DNA from: Reticulitermes speratus
Lineage: Eukaryota; Arthropoda; Insecta; Blattodea; Rhinotermitidae
DNA length: 64,000 nucleotides
Reading direction: 5' to 3'
Assembly: GCA_021186555.1 (NCBI GenBank)
Contig: JAJKFL010000007.1
Coordinates: 1,561,001 to 1,625,000 of the forward strand
The first letter of the stretch is position 1, and each line of letters starts with the position of its first letter. Positions 46,592-57,465 of the stretch are shown piece by piece. The translations under genes and the position numbers were made by a program. The notes beneath the pieces are model-generated. The model made no database searches and was not told the origin of the DNA. It worked only from the letters and a program-made list of their open reading frames with translations.

Positions 46592-47415
46592 TCTCCGTTG
46601 TCGAGAAGGACTTCCTTCAAAATGTGTCTCCGTTGTCGAGGACTTCCTTCAAAATGTGTCTCCGTTGTCGAGGACTTCAAAATGTGTCTCCGCTGTCGAG
46701 GAGGACTTCCTTCAAAATATGTCTCAGTTGTCGAGGAGGACTTCCTTCAAAATGTGTCTCCGTTGTCGAGGAGGACTTCCTTCAAAATGTGTCTCCGTTG
46801 TCGAGGAGGACTTCCTTCAAAATGTCTCCGTTGTCGAGGAGGACTTCCTTCAAAATGTGTCTCCGTTGTCGAGGAGGACTTCCTTCAAAATGTGTCACCG
46901 TTGTAGAGGAGGACTTCCTTCAAAATGTGTCTCCGTTGTCGAGGAGGACTTCCTTCAAAATATGTCTCCGTTGTCGAGGAGGACTTCCTTCAAAATATGT
47001 CTCCGTTGTCGAGGAGGACTTCCTTCAAAATGTGTCTCCGTTGTCGAGGAGGACTTCCTTCAAAATGTGTCACCGTTGTCGAGGAGGACTTCCTTCAAAA
47101 TGTGTCACCGTTGTCGAGGAGGACTTCCTTCAAAATGTGTCTCCGTTGTCGAGGAGGACTTCCTTCAAAATATGTCTCCGCTGTCGAGGAGGACTTCCTT
47201 CAAAATGTGTCTCCGTTGTCGAGGAGGACTTCCTTCAAAATGTGTCTCCGTTGTCGAGGAGGACTTCCTTCAAAATATGTCTCCGTTGTCGAGGAGGACT
47301 TCCTTCAAAATGTGTCACCGTTGTCGAGGAGGACTTCCTTCAAAATGTGTCTCCGTTGTCGAGGAGGACTTCCTTCAAAATATGTCTCCGTTGTCGAGGA
47401 GGACTTCCTTCAAAG
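46592..47415. repeat. Minisatellite, 35-bp unit, about 23 copies
   Basis: The unit is TGTGTCTCCGTTGTCGAGGA + GGACTTCCTTCAAAA. The first units are shorter (missing GGA or TTCCTTC), and single-base variants ATATGTC, GTCACC and CGCTG are scattered. Overlapping plus frames of up to 335 codons are artefacts. The unit length of 35 is unrelated in sequence to the 44-kb array. Confidence 0.96.
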
Positions 47416-49050
47416 CCGTGTGTGAACTTCGAAGCCAAATTTCGAGCGAAATATCCGGATTTACCAAAATAAATCAAAAGTTTCAGGATTAGCAACACGT
47501 TTTCCTAACAGAATAAACTGGACGGCCGTCACTGGTAACCGAAGAAATCAAGACTTGACTTAATGTTTACTGTAGTCGTCCAAAAATGACTGAGAAGCCT
47601 TCCACAGCACAGCGTGTATATTATTCAGGCACACAAAGGGCTGTTAAGCAATTAAACCTCAATCTTCATCCTATTTATACAAAGAAAAATCTTAATTGAA
47701 GAGGATTGCATTATTTTTATTGGATTCGCTTCTTTATTCACTCGAAAGAAATTGGCATTCTGGATCGTGTTCCCTTCAGGGATAAAGCTTGGTTCCCCTT
47801 GATCAGTTACGTAACTGTCTAGGACAGCACGAAACGGAGTAAAGAAAATCCTCATGTTCTACACGAAACGTCATTACATGCTCGAAGAATTTTGGTATGG
47901 TTTAGGCACACTCTTTCAAGTCGCCGAATGATCGGAACTCTAATCTTCGAGAACATCTGATGGACACGTATACAGGAAGCTTACTGCGCTACAGGACAAA
48001 CACAAACTTTATTGTCGTTTGCAGTATGATACATCCAGTAACATAGGCGGCTGAGAGACTTTTCTTTCATTGACTCTTTTCTAAAAAGTCTTGGTTCCAT
48101 AGCTTCTCTGACTTCACGTAATGGGACTATCATCTGTGGCAAGTGCACAAACATTCCTCCCACACTGGAGCACCTGAAGATCAGTAGGCTATACAGAATG
48201 AAACGCTTTAAATACACGCTCAAGTATTACACAAGGTGTAGAGGAACACTTATGGTTAAAAGAGTTTGTAAATGCACGTAAGAACAAGTCGTGAATTTTT
48301 AAAATGTGTTCTAATGTTTTATAGCTACATATTAAGAATACTTGATTCAATAATCTAGTACTGGGGAAGAATGAAGAAATTTTTATTGGCCTAATGATAC
48401 TTTCGTTGGGCAGTTTTGAACCACCCTGTAGTATCCTAATGTGTCTGTAATTTATTTAATGACGATATGCTGCCTACAGATGAGAGACCGAAGGATATTT
48501 GTGAAGGTGATTGGAAGAGAGAATGTGGCAGGTTTGAATCTCGGCTAAGCCAATTTAGCCCAAACTTTGTTCGTGTATCGCAATATTATCAAGCAAATTA
48601 TGGAGTAACAGCTTCAGATAGGCCACTGCATACCTCTCGTGAAGAGATTAATTTAGAAAACAAATTTAACACTTTTTTCTTATACTTAAAATTCGTATAA
48701 GATTACCAACTTGTCTTGAACCGTCAGACAGCGGTCGAAAGAATTTCATTTTCACTTACATTAACAAATTCAGGGACTTTTCAGAGCATAACTGGGCGGT
48801 ATTTCCAAATGAGATGTATGTTTTCAGCTAGAAAATTTTTCAAATCACAATTCGTATGACGCCATGCAGCATCGCTTAAAAACGTAAGATTTAACTAAAC
48901 AGTTCTCCGTCAACTGCGGTCCGCCTCTCATGAACTCTCACTGCATTCAGGAACATTAGGAGATAGAGCCTTGAAAGAGGCCACGACCAGTTCGTCGCAA
49001 ATTCACGTCTGCTAAGAGCCTACGTAGAAGGGCCACGACATTCTGGAAAG
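47416..49050. other. Unique sequence, no gene recognised
   Basis: About 1.6 kb. GGGCAGTTTTGAACCACCCTGTA near 48408 contains TTGAACCACCCTG, a mariner-like terminus in opposite orientation to the string at 46415. The interval shows no transposase, so the pairing is uncertain. Confidence 0.4.
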
Positions 49051-49413
49051 TAACGCTGTGTAATTCTTTTTGCTTTAGCGACAAAACGGCCATTTTCATG
49101 ACCACCGGATCTCTCATAACTTTAGTTCCTCTCCTACATTCCATACTTATCTACTTTTTCGAGCGAGATTACTGTTCTACCTTGAAGACAGAGGCAGCTG
49201 ATTGTTCCGAAAGTTTGGTACCATCCACTAAGTAACGCTGTGTAATTCTTTTTGCTTTAGCGACAAAACGGCCATTTTCATGACCACCGGATCTCTCATA
49301 ACTTTAGTTCCTCTCCTACATTCCATACTTATCTATTTTTTCGAGCGAGATTACTGTTCTACCTTGAAGACAGAGGCAGCTGATTGTTCCGAAAGTTTGG
49401 TACCATCCACTAA
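49051..49413. repeat. Tandem duplication of a 182-bp segment
   Basis: Copy 1 (49051-49232) and copy 2 (49233-49413) both start TAACGCTGTGTAATTCTTTT. The one difference I see is CTACTTTTTCG versus CTATTTTTTCG. No coding content is recognised. It is a recent duplication or an assembly duplicate. Confidence 0.92.
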
Positions 49414-50019
49414 ATACCTCAGTTCCTAATCCCAGAAAACCCTTAAAATATAAAAAATTGCGAAAACAAAATGTCAAATTCTATAGAAGCCTGTATAATA
49501 AGAGAACAAACGAAAAGCAAACGGAAATTAAATCCTACATTCGCTGTGATATGGACAGATTCACGTATAAACGGAAGGCGTGTGATTACCATTCATAGTT
49601 TTGCTGCATGCGTCAATATCGTACCGCTTATATAGGTTTATACAAACTGTTACCACAAAATTTAATACTAAATATTTGCTTTGCATGAAACACGGCCGAA
49701 GCAATAGTATCAAACAGAGTAAGGCTATTCCTACAGCAGACTGGAAGCATTTCATTTCAGTTCAGCTTACTGCCTAAACAGACAGACACTGTTCAAAATA
49801 GGAGCTAATCGCCACAAGTTTCACTGCAGATACAGCTGAGTTTTATATGAAGACGGCACAAACAGCAGTCACTACCCTCCCGGTCATTCGTAACGTTACG
49901 TTTAACTCTGTAAAACGTATTTCAAAAAACGCCCATTTCGAGCTCCACTGTGAGGAAAAATTAAAAATGTTATTACTATATATTCAGGTAGTACAGAATA
50001 TGACAGATTTGTCTTATGA
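49414..50019. other. Unique sequence, no feature recognised
   Basis: Nothing recognised. Confidence 0.4.
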
Positions 50020-50166
50020 CTGAGAAGAAGGCGTAAGCAACTACTGGATGACCTTAAGGGAAAGAAAATATACTGGAAATTGAAAGAGGAAGCACTAGAT
50101 CACAATGTGTGGAGAACTCGCTTGGGAAGAGGCTATGGACCTACAGACTACAGAATGAATGAATGA
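50020..50166 (+). mobile_element. LINE-B 3'-terminal fragment
   Basis: AGAAGAAGGCGTAAGCAACT, GGAAGCACTAGATCACAATG and the end TACAGAATGAATGAATGAG follow LINE-B. It has a deletion of GTCGTAAGAC relative to other copies. It ends in the (GAAT)n tail. Confidence 0.88.
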
Positions 50167-50317
50167 GGCTTGTCTGACCTTTCTAGATTCCAAGGTGACC
50201 TCTAAGCCACCTCCAATATTCCTATAAGCTTACAGTATATGGCAACAGATAATTTCAGAGTTGTAAAGCACGAACAGGTCTGTAGAACACTTAGGTCCAG
50301 CCAAGTTAAGTCAGAGA

Positions 50318-50612
50318 GGACGCTGTGTATTGCCGAGCACTGGTGTGGACGCTGTGTAGTGCCGAGCACTGGTGTGGACGCTGTGTAGTGCCGAGCACTG
50401 GTGTGGACGCTGTGTATTGCCGAGCACTGGTGTGGACGCTGTGTAGTGCCGAGCACTGGTGTGGACGCTGTGTATTGCCGAGCACTGGTGTGGACGCTGT
50501 GTATTGCCGAGCACTGGTGTGGACGCTGTGTATTGCCGAGCACTGGTGTGGACGCTGTGTATTTCCGAGTACTGGTGTGGACGCTGTGTATTGCCGAGCA
50601 CTGGTGTGGACG
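50318..50612. repeat. Minisatellite, 29-bp unit, 10 copies
   Basis: The unit is GACGCTGTGTATTGCCGAGC + ACTGGTGTG. Variants are GTAGTG versus GTATTG, and one copy has TTTCCGAGTACTGG. Frames on both strands are artefacts. Confidence 0.96.
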
Positions 50613-51404
50613 CGACGACGATCTCTCAAATTCTAGCCTCAACATGGAAATAATGGTAGGTGGTCTAGATCGCAACCACTCACTACACCTACAGTTTTCC
50701 CATATCATTACATATATTTTTATATTCATTAGTGTAAGATTTGGTGTTTGGATTTCTTTAGTTTCTTCGCAGTACTGATGTTCGGTATTTCCGTATTGAA
50801 AGTCAAGACCAAATATATCTCGAATTTTCCTCTATTATTCACGAATTATGCTTTTCTACATTTTGGACATTTAGGGAAAACGCTCAAATTTTATTAAGGA
50901 CGTTTACTTTATTTCGCGATACGATACGCTAAATTCGACATAAAATTAGACACGTGTTTATTACGAGCATTTACGCTGCATAGATAATTGAATTATTGAA
51001 GTGCTCGTGGTACGATCTATCGACGCGTTTTAAACTGATTACGGCAAACGAAACTAACTGCGTGGCAGATTTAAGCGTGTCCTGTCATGAATTAAGCTGC
51101 ATCGCGAAATTTGGCAGGCTATTTTGCCGCACATTTGTACGCTAATTTATTATATTTCACGCCTCTGGAAGGCATGAGAGTCTTGCTATTGCCTTTAAAA
51201 ATCTTGTGCTTGTTAGTGCAAGGAACCAGTCTGAAGAACTTGTCTAATATTTAGAAAAAACAGAACAAAAACTTATTGTCTTAAATATCTTAAATGTCTA
51301 ATTGTCTTAAAGAAATCCTGCATTTTGTCCACACGTGTATTGATGTATACAATAATGGTACTAACAATTGCACACAAGTATACTAAAATTTGTTTATACA
51401 TACA
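50613..51404. other. Unique sequence, no feature recognised
   Basis: AT-rich and featureless. Confidence 0.4.
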
Positions 51405-51457
51405 ATGTATCCCTACATGTTTCGTCCAACCACGTGGCCATCATCAGGGACGTAAAT
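51405..51457 (-). ncRNA. Hammerhead-ribozyme-like motif H3
   Basis: On the minus strand: helix I strand ACGTCC, core CTGATGA (plus 51441-51447), a helix II region TGGCCACGTGGTTGGAC, GAA (plus 51421-51423), helix III ACATGT (plus 51415-51420), A at the predicted cleavage site (plus 51414), helix I strand GGG. CC/GG plus a U-G pair close helix I. Helix II pairs less well than in H2 and H6. Confidence 0.5.
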
Positions 51458-52344
51458 ACAAGGTTTGGGTACATTAAAATTATAAAATTAAATTACAAAA
51501 ATGTAAAAATACCAGAACAAAGGCAAAGGTGTAATTACAATTGTATGAACTAATAGTTTAAAAGTAGGCTTACATAAATGTAAGTTATTAGGATACGAAT
51601 GTGTTGGTATTGGTTGGCTGGTGTTTCATAGATGCTAACAGTAAACACCGATTATTTCATGAAAGCATTAACCGACTTATCTTTATAATAGAGACACGTT
51701 GTTTTTTGTGAGGTACGAATTGACGTTTTGTATACATGTAAGTGAACGACAGTGTTTAATATGCTGATGCACGTAACTTCCAGTTTTGCTACAGTATTCA
51801 TTACAACTGAAAGAGGAAAAAAAGAACATTCTATGAAATAAAGATAGACGAGCATGAACAAACTAGACTGGCTGTTTAATTTCACTACAGCTTAGCCTAA
51901 ATTCATTTTATGCTGAAGACTAACAATAGTCACTTCAAAGTTCCAGGAGTCAGCTCTTTCTGAAAGGTTTGTGTAGGAGATTATCTCTGATCCTCTTGTG
52001 CATTGGAACTAAGAAGTTAACTTCAACTTTGTGTACAATGTACTGTTTACAGCTACACATAAGAATAGAATATTTATTCTAAGTTTATCCACATTTCCAA
52101 GCATGAATCTGAATGACGTCGGTTCAGGCGCCGTGATATTGTCTGGTGTGTTATAAGTAATGCAAAAGTTGGTAGTACTGATAAGGGATTTAGAAGTTTA
52201 CAGAATCCATCTAGAGTTTCTCAAAACTGAGGGATTGTGTAATCAGCCATTGCAACGTGCAAAGTGTAAGCACAGAAAGTCCTACCGCTTCAATTTAAGT
52301 TTCAAATCTGATAAAGACTGTATTGTTCGGGTGGCTACTCACAG
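51458..52344. other. Unique sequence, no feature recognised
   Basis: No gene or repeat family is recognised. Frames of 61-77 codons lack features. Confidence 0.4.
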
Positions 52345-53866
52345 TTGTGGATACCACTATTAGAGTCACATGTGGATACCACTATCCAGCATTGAGTCGC
52401 AGGATTAGAGTCACATGTGGATACCACTATCCAGCATTGAGTCGCAGGATTAGAGTCACATGTGGATACCACTATCCAGCATTGAGTCGCAGGATTAGAG
52501 TCACATGTGGATACCACTATCCAGCATTGAGTCGCAGGATTAGAGTCACATGTGGATACCACTATCCAGCATTGTGTCGCAGGATTAGAGTCACAAGTGG
52601 ATACCACTATCCAGCATTGAGTCGCAGGATTAGAGTCACATGTGGATACCACTATCCAGCATTGAGTCGCAGGATTAGAGTCACATGTGGATACCACTAT
52701 CCAGCATTGAGTCGCAGGATTAGAGTCACATGTGGATACCACTATCCAGCATTGTGTCGCAGGATTAGAGTCACAAGTGGATACCACTATCCAGCATTGA
52801 GTCGCAGGATTAGAGTCACATGTGGATACCACTATCCAGCATTGTGTCGCAGGATTAGAGTCACAAGTGGATACCACTATCCAGCATTGAGTCGCAGGAT
52901 TAGAGTCACATGTGGATACCACTATCCAGCATTGAGTCGCAGGATTAGAGTCACATGTGGATACCACTATCCAGCATTGAGTCGCAGGATTAGAGTCACA
53001 TGTGGATACCACTATCCAGCATTGAGTCGCAGGATTAGAGTCACATGTGGATACCACTATCCAGCATTGAGTCGCAGGATTAGAGTCACATGTGGATACC
53101 ACTATCCAGCATTGAGTCGCAGGATTAGAGTCACATGTGGATACCACTATCCAGCATTGAGTCGCAGGATTAGAGTCACATGTGGATACCACTATCCAGC
53201 ATTGAGTCGCAGGATTAGAGTCACATGTGGATACCACTATCCAGCATTGAGTCGCAGGATTAGAGTCACATGTGGATACCACTATCCAGCATTGTGTCGC
53301 AGGATTAGAGTCACAAGTGGATACCACTATCCAGCATTGAGTCGCAGGATTAGAGTCACATGTGGATACCACTATCCAGCATTGAGTCGCAGGATTAGAG
53401 TCACATGTGGATACCACTATCCAGCATTGAGTCGCAGGATTAGAGTCACATGTGGATACCACTATCCAGCATTGTGTCGCAGGATTAGAGTCACAAGTGG
53501 ATACCACTATCCAGCATTGAGTCGCAGGATTAGAGTCACATGTGGATACCACTATCCAGCATTGTGTCGCAGGATTAGAGTCACAAGTGGATACCACTAT
53601 CCAGCATTGAGTCGCAGGATTAGAGTCACATGTGGATACCACTATCCAGCATTGAGTCGCAGGATTAGAATCACATGTGGATACCACTATCCAGCACTGT
53701 GTCGCAGGATTAGAGTTACATGTGGATACCACTATCCAGCACTGTGTCGCAGGATTAGAATCACATGTGGATACCACTATCCAGCACTGTGTCGCAGGAT
53801 TAGAGTCACATGTGGATACCACTATCCAGCACTGTGTGGCAGGATTAGAGTCACATGTGGATTGTA
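52345..53866. repeat. Minisatellite, 45-bp unit, about 33 copies
   Basis: The unit is ATTAGAGTCACATGTGGATA + CCACTATCCAGCATTGAGTCGCAGG in two pieces. In the main body, GTGTCGC is followed in the next unit by CACAAGTGG rather than CACATGTGG, so two variant sites travel together (near 52574, 52754, 52844, 53294, 53474, 53564). The last five or so units (from about 53690) form a diverged edge with GCACTGTG. Open frames of 514 (plus) and 530 (minus) codons arise because 45 is a multiple of three and the unit is stop-free. Confidence 0.97.
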
Positions 53867-54162
53867 GAAAAGATTTTCTAACAAATAAAGAAGCTGGTCG
53901 ATTGAGACTGTGTAAATTTCGTAACACGACGTTGTTGTTGTGTTGAGCTGCTATCAGCCGTCTGTCTTAACTCACAAGCTGGACACACATCTTGACGAAA
54001 CTTCGCCAATGCTCATTCTGTACCTGCAGCCAAACTTCATGCCTCCAGGCAGTTCGCTCTACCGGCAACTTCTGAACGCATTATGCCCTGACGTAAGTGG
54101 ATCACTGAGCATATTAAGACGGGCTTTGCTGTGAGGAATTAATTAGTTTAGCTACATAATTT
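53867..54162. other. Unique sequence, no feature recognised
   Basis: Spacer between the 45-bp array and SINE-A. Confidence 0.4.
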
Positions 54163-54465
54163 AGGGCACTCGGTGGCGCAGTTGAGGCACTGCGCTACAA
54201 GCTGGAAGGTCGCGGGTTCGATTCCTGATGGTGTCATTGGAATTTTTCATTGACATAATCCCTTCGGTCGCACTATGGCCCTGGGGTTGACTCAGCCTCT
54301 AACAGAAATGAGTACCAGGAATATTTCCTAGGGGTAAAGGCGGCCGGTGCGTAGAGCTGACAACCTTACCACCTTCATGTGCCGATTGTCTAGAAATCTG
54401 TGAGCCTCAACCTCCTGGAACCCTAAGGGTCTGTCCAGGCCTATAATGGGATTGCTTTACCTTTT
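54163..54465 (+). mobile_element. SINE-A, near full-length
   Basis: Head GGGCACTCGGTGGCGCAGTT (four bases of the A-box region lost), B box GGTTCGATTCC, body CAGCCTCTAACAGAAATGAG and AAAGGCGGCCGGTGCGTAGA, and tail TTGCTTTACCTTTTT. It is the best local copy of the body. It directly abuts hammerhead-like motif H4. Confidence 0.92.
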
Positions 54466-54470
54466 TACGA

Positions 54471-54512
54471 TCCAAAGTGTTTCGGTTTTATTCAACCGTC
54501 GTCAGGGATGTT
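54471..54512 (-). ncRNA. Hammerhead-ribozyme-like motif H4
   Basis: On the minus strand: helix I ATCC, core CTGACGA (plus 54499-54505), extra C, helix II GGTT...AACC, GAA (plus 54481-54483), short ACACTT helix III region, T, then GGAT. ATCC/GGAT gives four perfect helix I pairs. Helix III is weak. Confidence 0.5.
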
Positions 54513-54621
54513 AATGTTAATAAACTGTGCTTTTAATCTTCAAGTAACTTTATACTAAATACTGTTTTACACCAACCAAATGCACTATTTATTTAAGAAT
54601 AATAAATCTTCTATAAAACAT

Positions 54622-54675
54622 CTAAAACCCCTACACGTGTTTCAGCTTATCGATAAGCCATCCTCAGGGGTGTCA
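54622..54675 (-). ncRNA. Hammerhead-ribozyme-like motif H5
   Basis: Mirror of H6. Core CTGAGGA (plus 54661-54667), helix II with GCTTAT/ATAAGC, GAA (plus 54641-54643), helix III ACACGTGT (plus 54633-54640), cleavage base A (plus 54632), helix I GGG. One C fewer in the 5' helix I strand than H6 leaves three pairs before a mismatch. Confidence 0.55.
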
Positions 54676-54810
54676 TAACTGTTTTTTTTATACAATACGT
54701 ATACATATTGATTCTCTGTAAAGTAGTATAGTCATCGCCATATCCCACTAGACTATACTCCTTTACAGAGAACCAATATGTGTACGTATTGTATATAAAA
54801 AAGCAGTTAT

Positions 54811-54862
54811 GACACCCCCTGAGGATGGCTTATCGATAAGCTGAAACACGTGTAGGGGTTTT
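54811..54862 (+). ncRNA. Hammerhead-ribozyme-like motif H6 (best candidate)
   Basis: Helix I ACCCC (54814-54818), core CTGAGGA (54819-54825), helix II GCTTAT-CG-ATAAGC, GAA (54843-54845), helix III ACACGTGT (54846-54853; AC/GT ends pair), A at 54854 giving a GTA cleavage triplet, then GGGGT (54855-54859), which pairs perfectly with ACCCC. Two unpaired bases (TG) lie between the core and the strong part of helix II. Confidence 0.62.
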
Positions 54863-54932
54863 AGCTGTTTTATAGAATATTTATTATTCTTACATAAATA
54901 GTGCATTTGGTTGGTGTAAAACAGTATTTATA

Positions 54933-56089
54933 TTCAAAAATGCACGGTGAAATTAGAATAAACTTTATACTAAGCTTCAATGGTTTAGAATCCGCTATTC
55001 ACTTCACAGCACCATCTTGCACGTTGAAGCTTTGTTCATGCGGTTGGCGTATTTTAAATAGTGTAATAAAATATGGCTAAAGTCTCTCCACGTAAAAGCA
55101 TTTTTTTTTCGTTTTCTTTGAAGCAAAAAACTACAAACATTTTGTAAACGTGGCCATTCTGCTACAGTGCTATACAGCGTATGAAGATATAGATATAGAT
55201 ACAGATCTGCAGCACATCTTACAGTGGCTTAGCTACACACTTCAGTTAACATTACACATTCACAGTTGTAACGGGAAGACAACATTAACAGTACATAAGA
55301 ATTTATGAGTTAAAAATCGCTAAAAGTGATAACATCTTTTCTGGCTAGCAGCGATGTCAATTTGGAGCTGAAATACAACGTTTCGGAGATAATCTCTGTC
55401 TCCTTCCACAAAACACTGCCACAATTAAACCAATTATATCATATTCTTCCATGTATTAATGTTGCACAATAGGGATTAGTGTAATTATTTAAAATTAAAA
55501 AGAAACAAACAGGGTGCAGAGGCGAATGGATTAATCTGGCTGTCGATTAGAACCAGTAGAGGGATTTATGTGCAAGGTGAAAAGCCTCGAGGTTTTACGA
55601 AAAAGCAAAAAAGTCTTGAATAACAGCGACTATTAGCTTCTCTGTAATGACTCCGCTCAATGGAATTAATTAATGGCTGCCTTATATACTTAAATTCAAA
55701 TTTCCTCATTATAAACCAGATGCACTCAAAAAGACTGAGGCAGGAACAAAATGTCTTCATTTCTGCCCTAAAGTACGTCACATCTGTGCACTGTTAACCG
55801 ATACTGCACAGCCTGTACGATATCAAGGCCTATCGCATAACAAGCGAAATCATTAATTCCAGCCTTTATCCGAGTAAAGACGGTGTAACGTTATATTTGC
55901 ACCATTCTATGAACGTAACTGTACGCAGGATGAGACATTCTGGCACCGGTTCATACACACATCCTGTCATTCAAAGTGAGGCTTGGTTAATGAAGATTTT
56001 ACAGACTGCAACAAGTTTAACTGAACGCATCTTACAGACGAGCGCGGATTGATCGTCTGTAATTAATTATACAGGTCTCTCGATACGAC
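54933..56089. other. Unique sequence with one partial hammerhead-type remnant
   Basis: At about 55372-55412 the minus strand reads GGAGACAGAG...ATCTCCGAAACGTT, a helix II plus GAAACGT 3' half. The CTGANGA core is not recognisable. Nothing else is seen. Confidence 0.4.
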
Positions 56090-56190
56090 GCAATAGTTTG
56101 GTAACCGATGTTTCGGAAGATCGTACTGCCCTTTTTATGGGCAGAAATATGCAGATAGTAATTACATCCGAAACGTCGGTATATTTCTAA
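56090..56190. repeat. Inverted pair of GAAACGTC-type motifs
   Basis: ACCGATGTTTCGGAAG (56103-56118) and CATCCGAAACGTCGGTA (56165-56181) are inverted relatives. GCCC...GGGC pairs between them. No CTGANGA core is seen, so these look like decayed members of the hammerhead-type family. Confidence 0.45.
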
Positions 56191-56349
56191 ATGGCTACAC
56201 GACATCACATTTAACACGACGGTAAGCCACAGGCTTTCAAAATCAATTCTGATATACCGATTCCAAATCTGGACATAAAAACTTTTTACCAATTCAAAGT
56301 TTCTAAGCAAATTGTAATTACGTTTTATATACACACCCTTAGAAGCCGA

Positions 56350-56612
56350 TTACAGTGGCCGCGCGGTCTAAGGCGCGGGCCTACGGCCGCTCGCTTGCTG
56401 GGATTGTGGGTTCGAATCCCGCCGAGGGTATGGATGTCTGTTGTGAGTGTTGTGTGTTGTCAGGTAGAGGTCTCTGCGACGGGCTGGTCACTCGTCCAGA
56501 GGAGTCCTACCGAGTGTGGTGTGTCTAAAGTGTGTGATCGTGAAGCGTCGTAAGATGAGGCAGCCTAGGCCCCCAAGAGGCTGTCGAGCCATTGAAAAAA
56601 AACACCCTTAAA
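56350..56612 (+). mobile_element. SINE-D, near full-length
   Basis: tRNA-Ser/Leu-like head CAGTGGCCGCGCGGTCTAAG with a long variable-arm-like region and B box GGGTTCGAATCCCGCC. The body contains TCAGGTAGAGGTCTCTGCGA and CAGAGGAGTCCTACCGAGTG, then an A-rich end (GAAAAAAAACACCC). It is the best local copy; others are at 32090, 34440 and 57466. It is not a functional tRNA, because the downstream body is SINE sequence shared by dispersed copies. Confidence 0.88.
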
Positions 56613-56761
56613 AATAAGTACCCCTTTACAGAATGTTGGCAGAACTGGAGATTGGAGGCTGCGCGTTATGCAAGGATATTAGAAAGTTATGTTTTATTAG
56701 CGAATCAAATTTATTCTCCTTTAAATATGACACCAATTTGAAGGGCTTAATAAGTGTCAGG

Positions 56762-56842
56762 CCCACGTACGTACATGTGTACAATACACATGTACGTACA
56801 TGTGTACAACACACATGTACGTACATGTGTGTTGTACACAGA
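56762..56842. repeat. Palindromic (TACGTACATGTG)-type repeat
   Basis: Alternating CACATGTACGTACATGTG palindromes occur with TACAACACA spacers, repeated nearly three times. It could extrude cruciforms. It has no gene context. Confidence 0.85.
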
Positions 56843-56999
56843 TAGCCCGTCTGATCCTTCACTAGCATGACAGTCATACGTGCAGCGGCAGTTACACTGC
56901 TGATTTGGTGTGGTTCTGAAGTGAACAGCGGTTTTGTGTGAACAACATTGACCGATTAATTTTTGTAACGAAGATGTGGCAGCTTGCTTTCTTTCTTTG

Positions 57000-57385
57000 T
57001 CTTACTCCTCTACTTCCTACCGAGGTGTCTTTCTTTTTCTTTCTTTCTTTCTTTCTTCCTTTCTTAGTCTTACTCCTCTACTTCCTACACAGGTGTCTTT
57101 CTTTTCTTTCTTTCTCTTTCTTTCTCCTTCTTAGTCTTACTCCTCTACTTCCTACAGAGGTGTCTTTCTTTTTCTTTCTTTCTTTCTTTCTTTCTTCCTT
57201 TCTTAGTCTTACTCCTCTACTTCCTACAGAGGTGTCTTTCTTTTTCTTTCTTTCTTTCTTTCTTCCTTTCTTAGTCTTACTCCTCTACTTCCTACAGAGG
57301 TGTCTTTCTTTTCTTCTTTCTTTTTCTTCCTTTCTTTCTTTCCTTAGTTTTACTCTCATACTTTCTACCGAAGCGTCTTTATTTT

Positions 57386-57421
<36 letters not shown>

Positions 57422-57428
57422 TGTCTGA
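57000..57428. repeat. Pyrimidine-rich repeat: (CTTT)n blocks with a 66-74-bp higher-order unit
   Basis: TTACTCCTCTACTTCCTAC recurs near 57001, 57069, 57135, 57209 and 57281, with a degenerate copy near 57350, each followed by AGGTGTCTTTCTTT and a CTTT tract of variable length. The hydrophobic 197-codon frame is a low-complexity artefact. Confidence 0.92.
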
Positions 57429-57465
57429 CTCTACCTTCTGTTGCAGTTTATCACACGCAGTGATA

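Larger units (their letters stand above)
54553..54932. mobile_element. Foldback element, about 180-bp arms, with two opposed hammerhead-like motifs
   Basis: The left arm (from ATACTGTTTTACACCAACCA, about 54557) is inverted in the right arm (TGGTTGGTGTAAAACAGTAT, ending about 54928). The centre is about 20 bp (TCATCGCCATATCCCACTA). The inner arms TATACAATACGTATACATAT and ATGTGTACGTATTGTATA also pair. No transposase or reverse transcriptase is present. Confidence 0.85.

Noticed and set aside
46465..47492. Plus frames of 321 and 335 codons with RRTSFKM-like repeats
   Set aside because: Shadows of the 35-bp array, open in several phases with variable short units at the start.
46415..48430. A 2-kb mariner element bounded by CAGGGTGACT and AACCACCCTG
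   Set aside because: Only about seven terminal bases match, there is no transposase trace in between, and the contained 35-bp array is unrelated to mariner. The pairing is likely coincidental or from two different relics.
52323..53927. Open frames of 514 (plus) and 530 (minus) codons with 15-residue repeats
   Set aside because: Open on both strands over the same 45-bp array, whose length is a multiple of three. This is expected of a stop-free unit and not evidence of a repeat protein.
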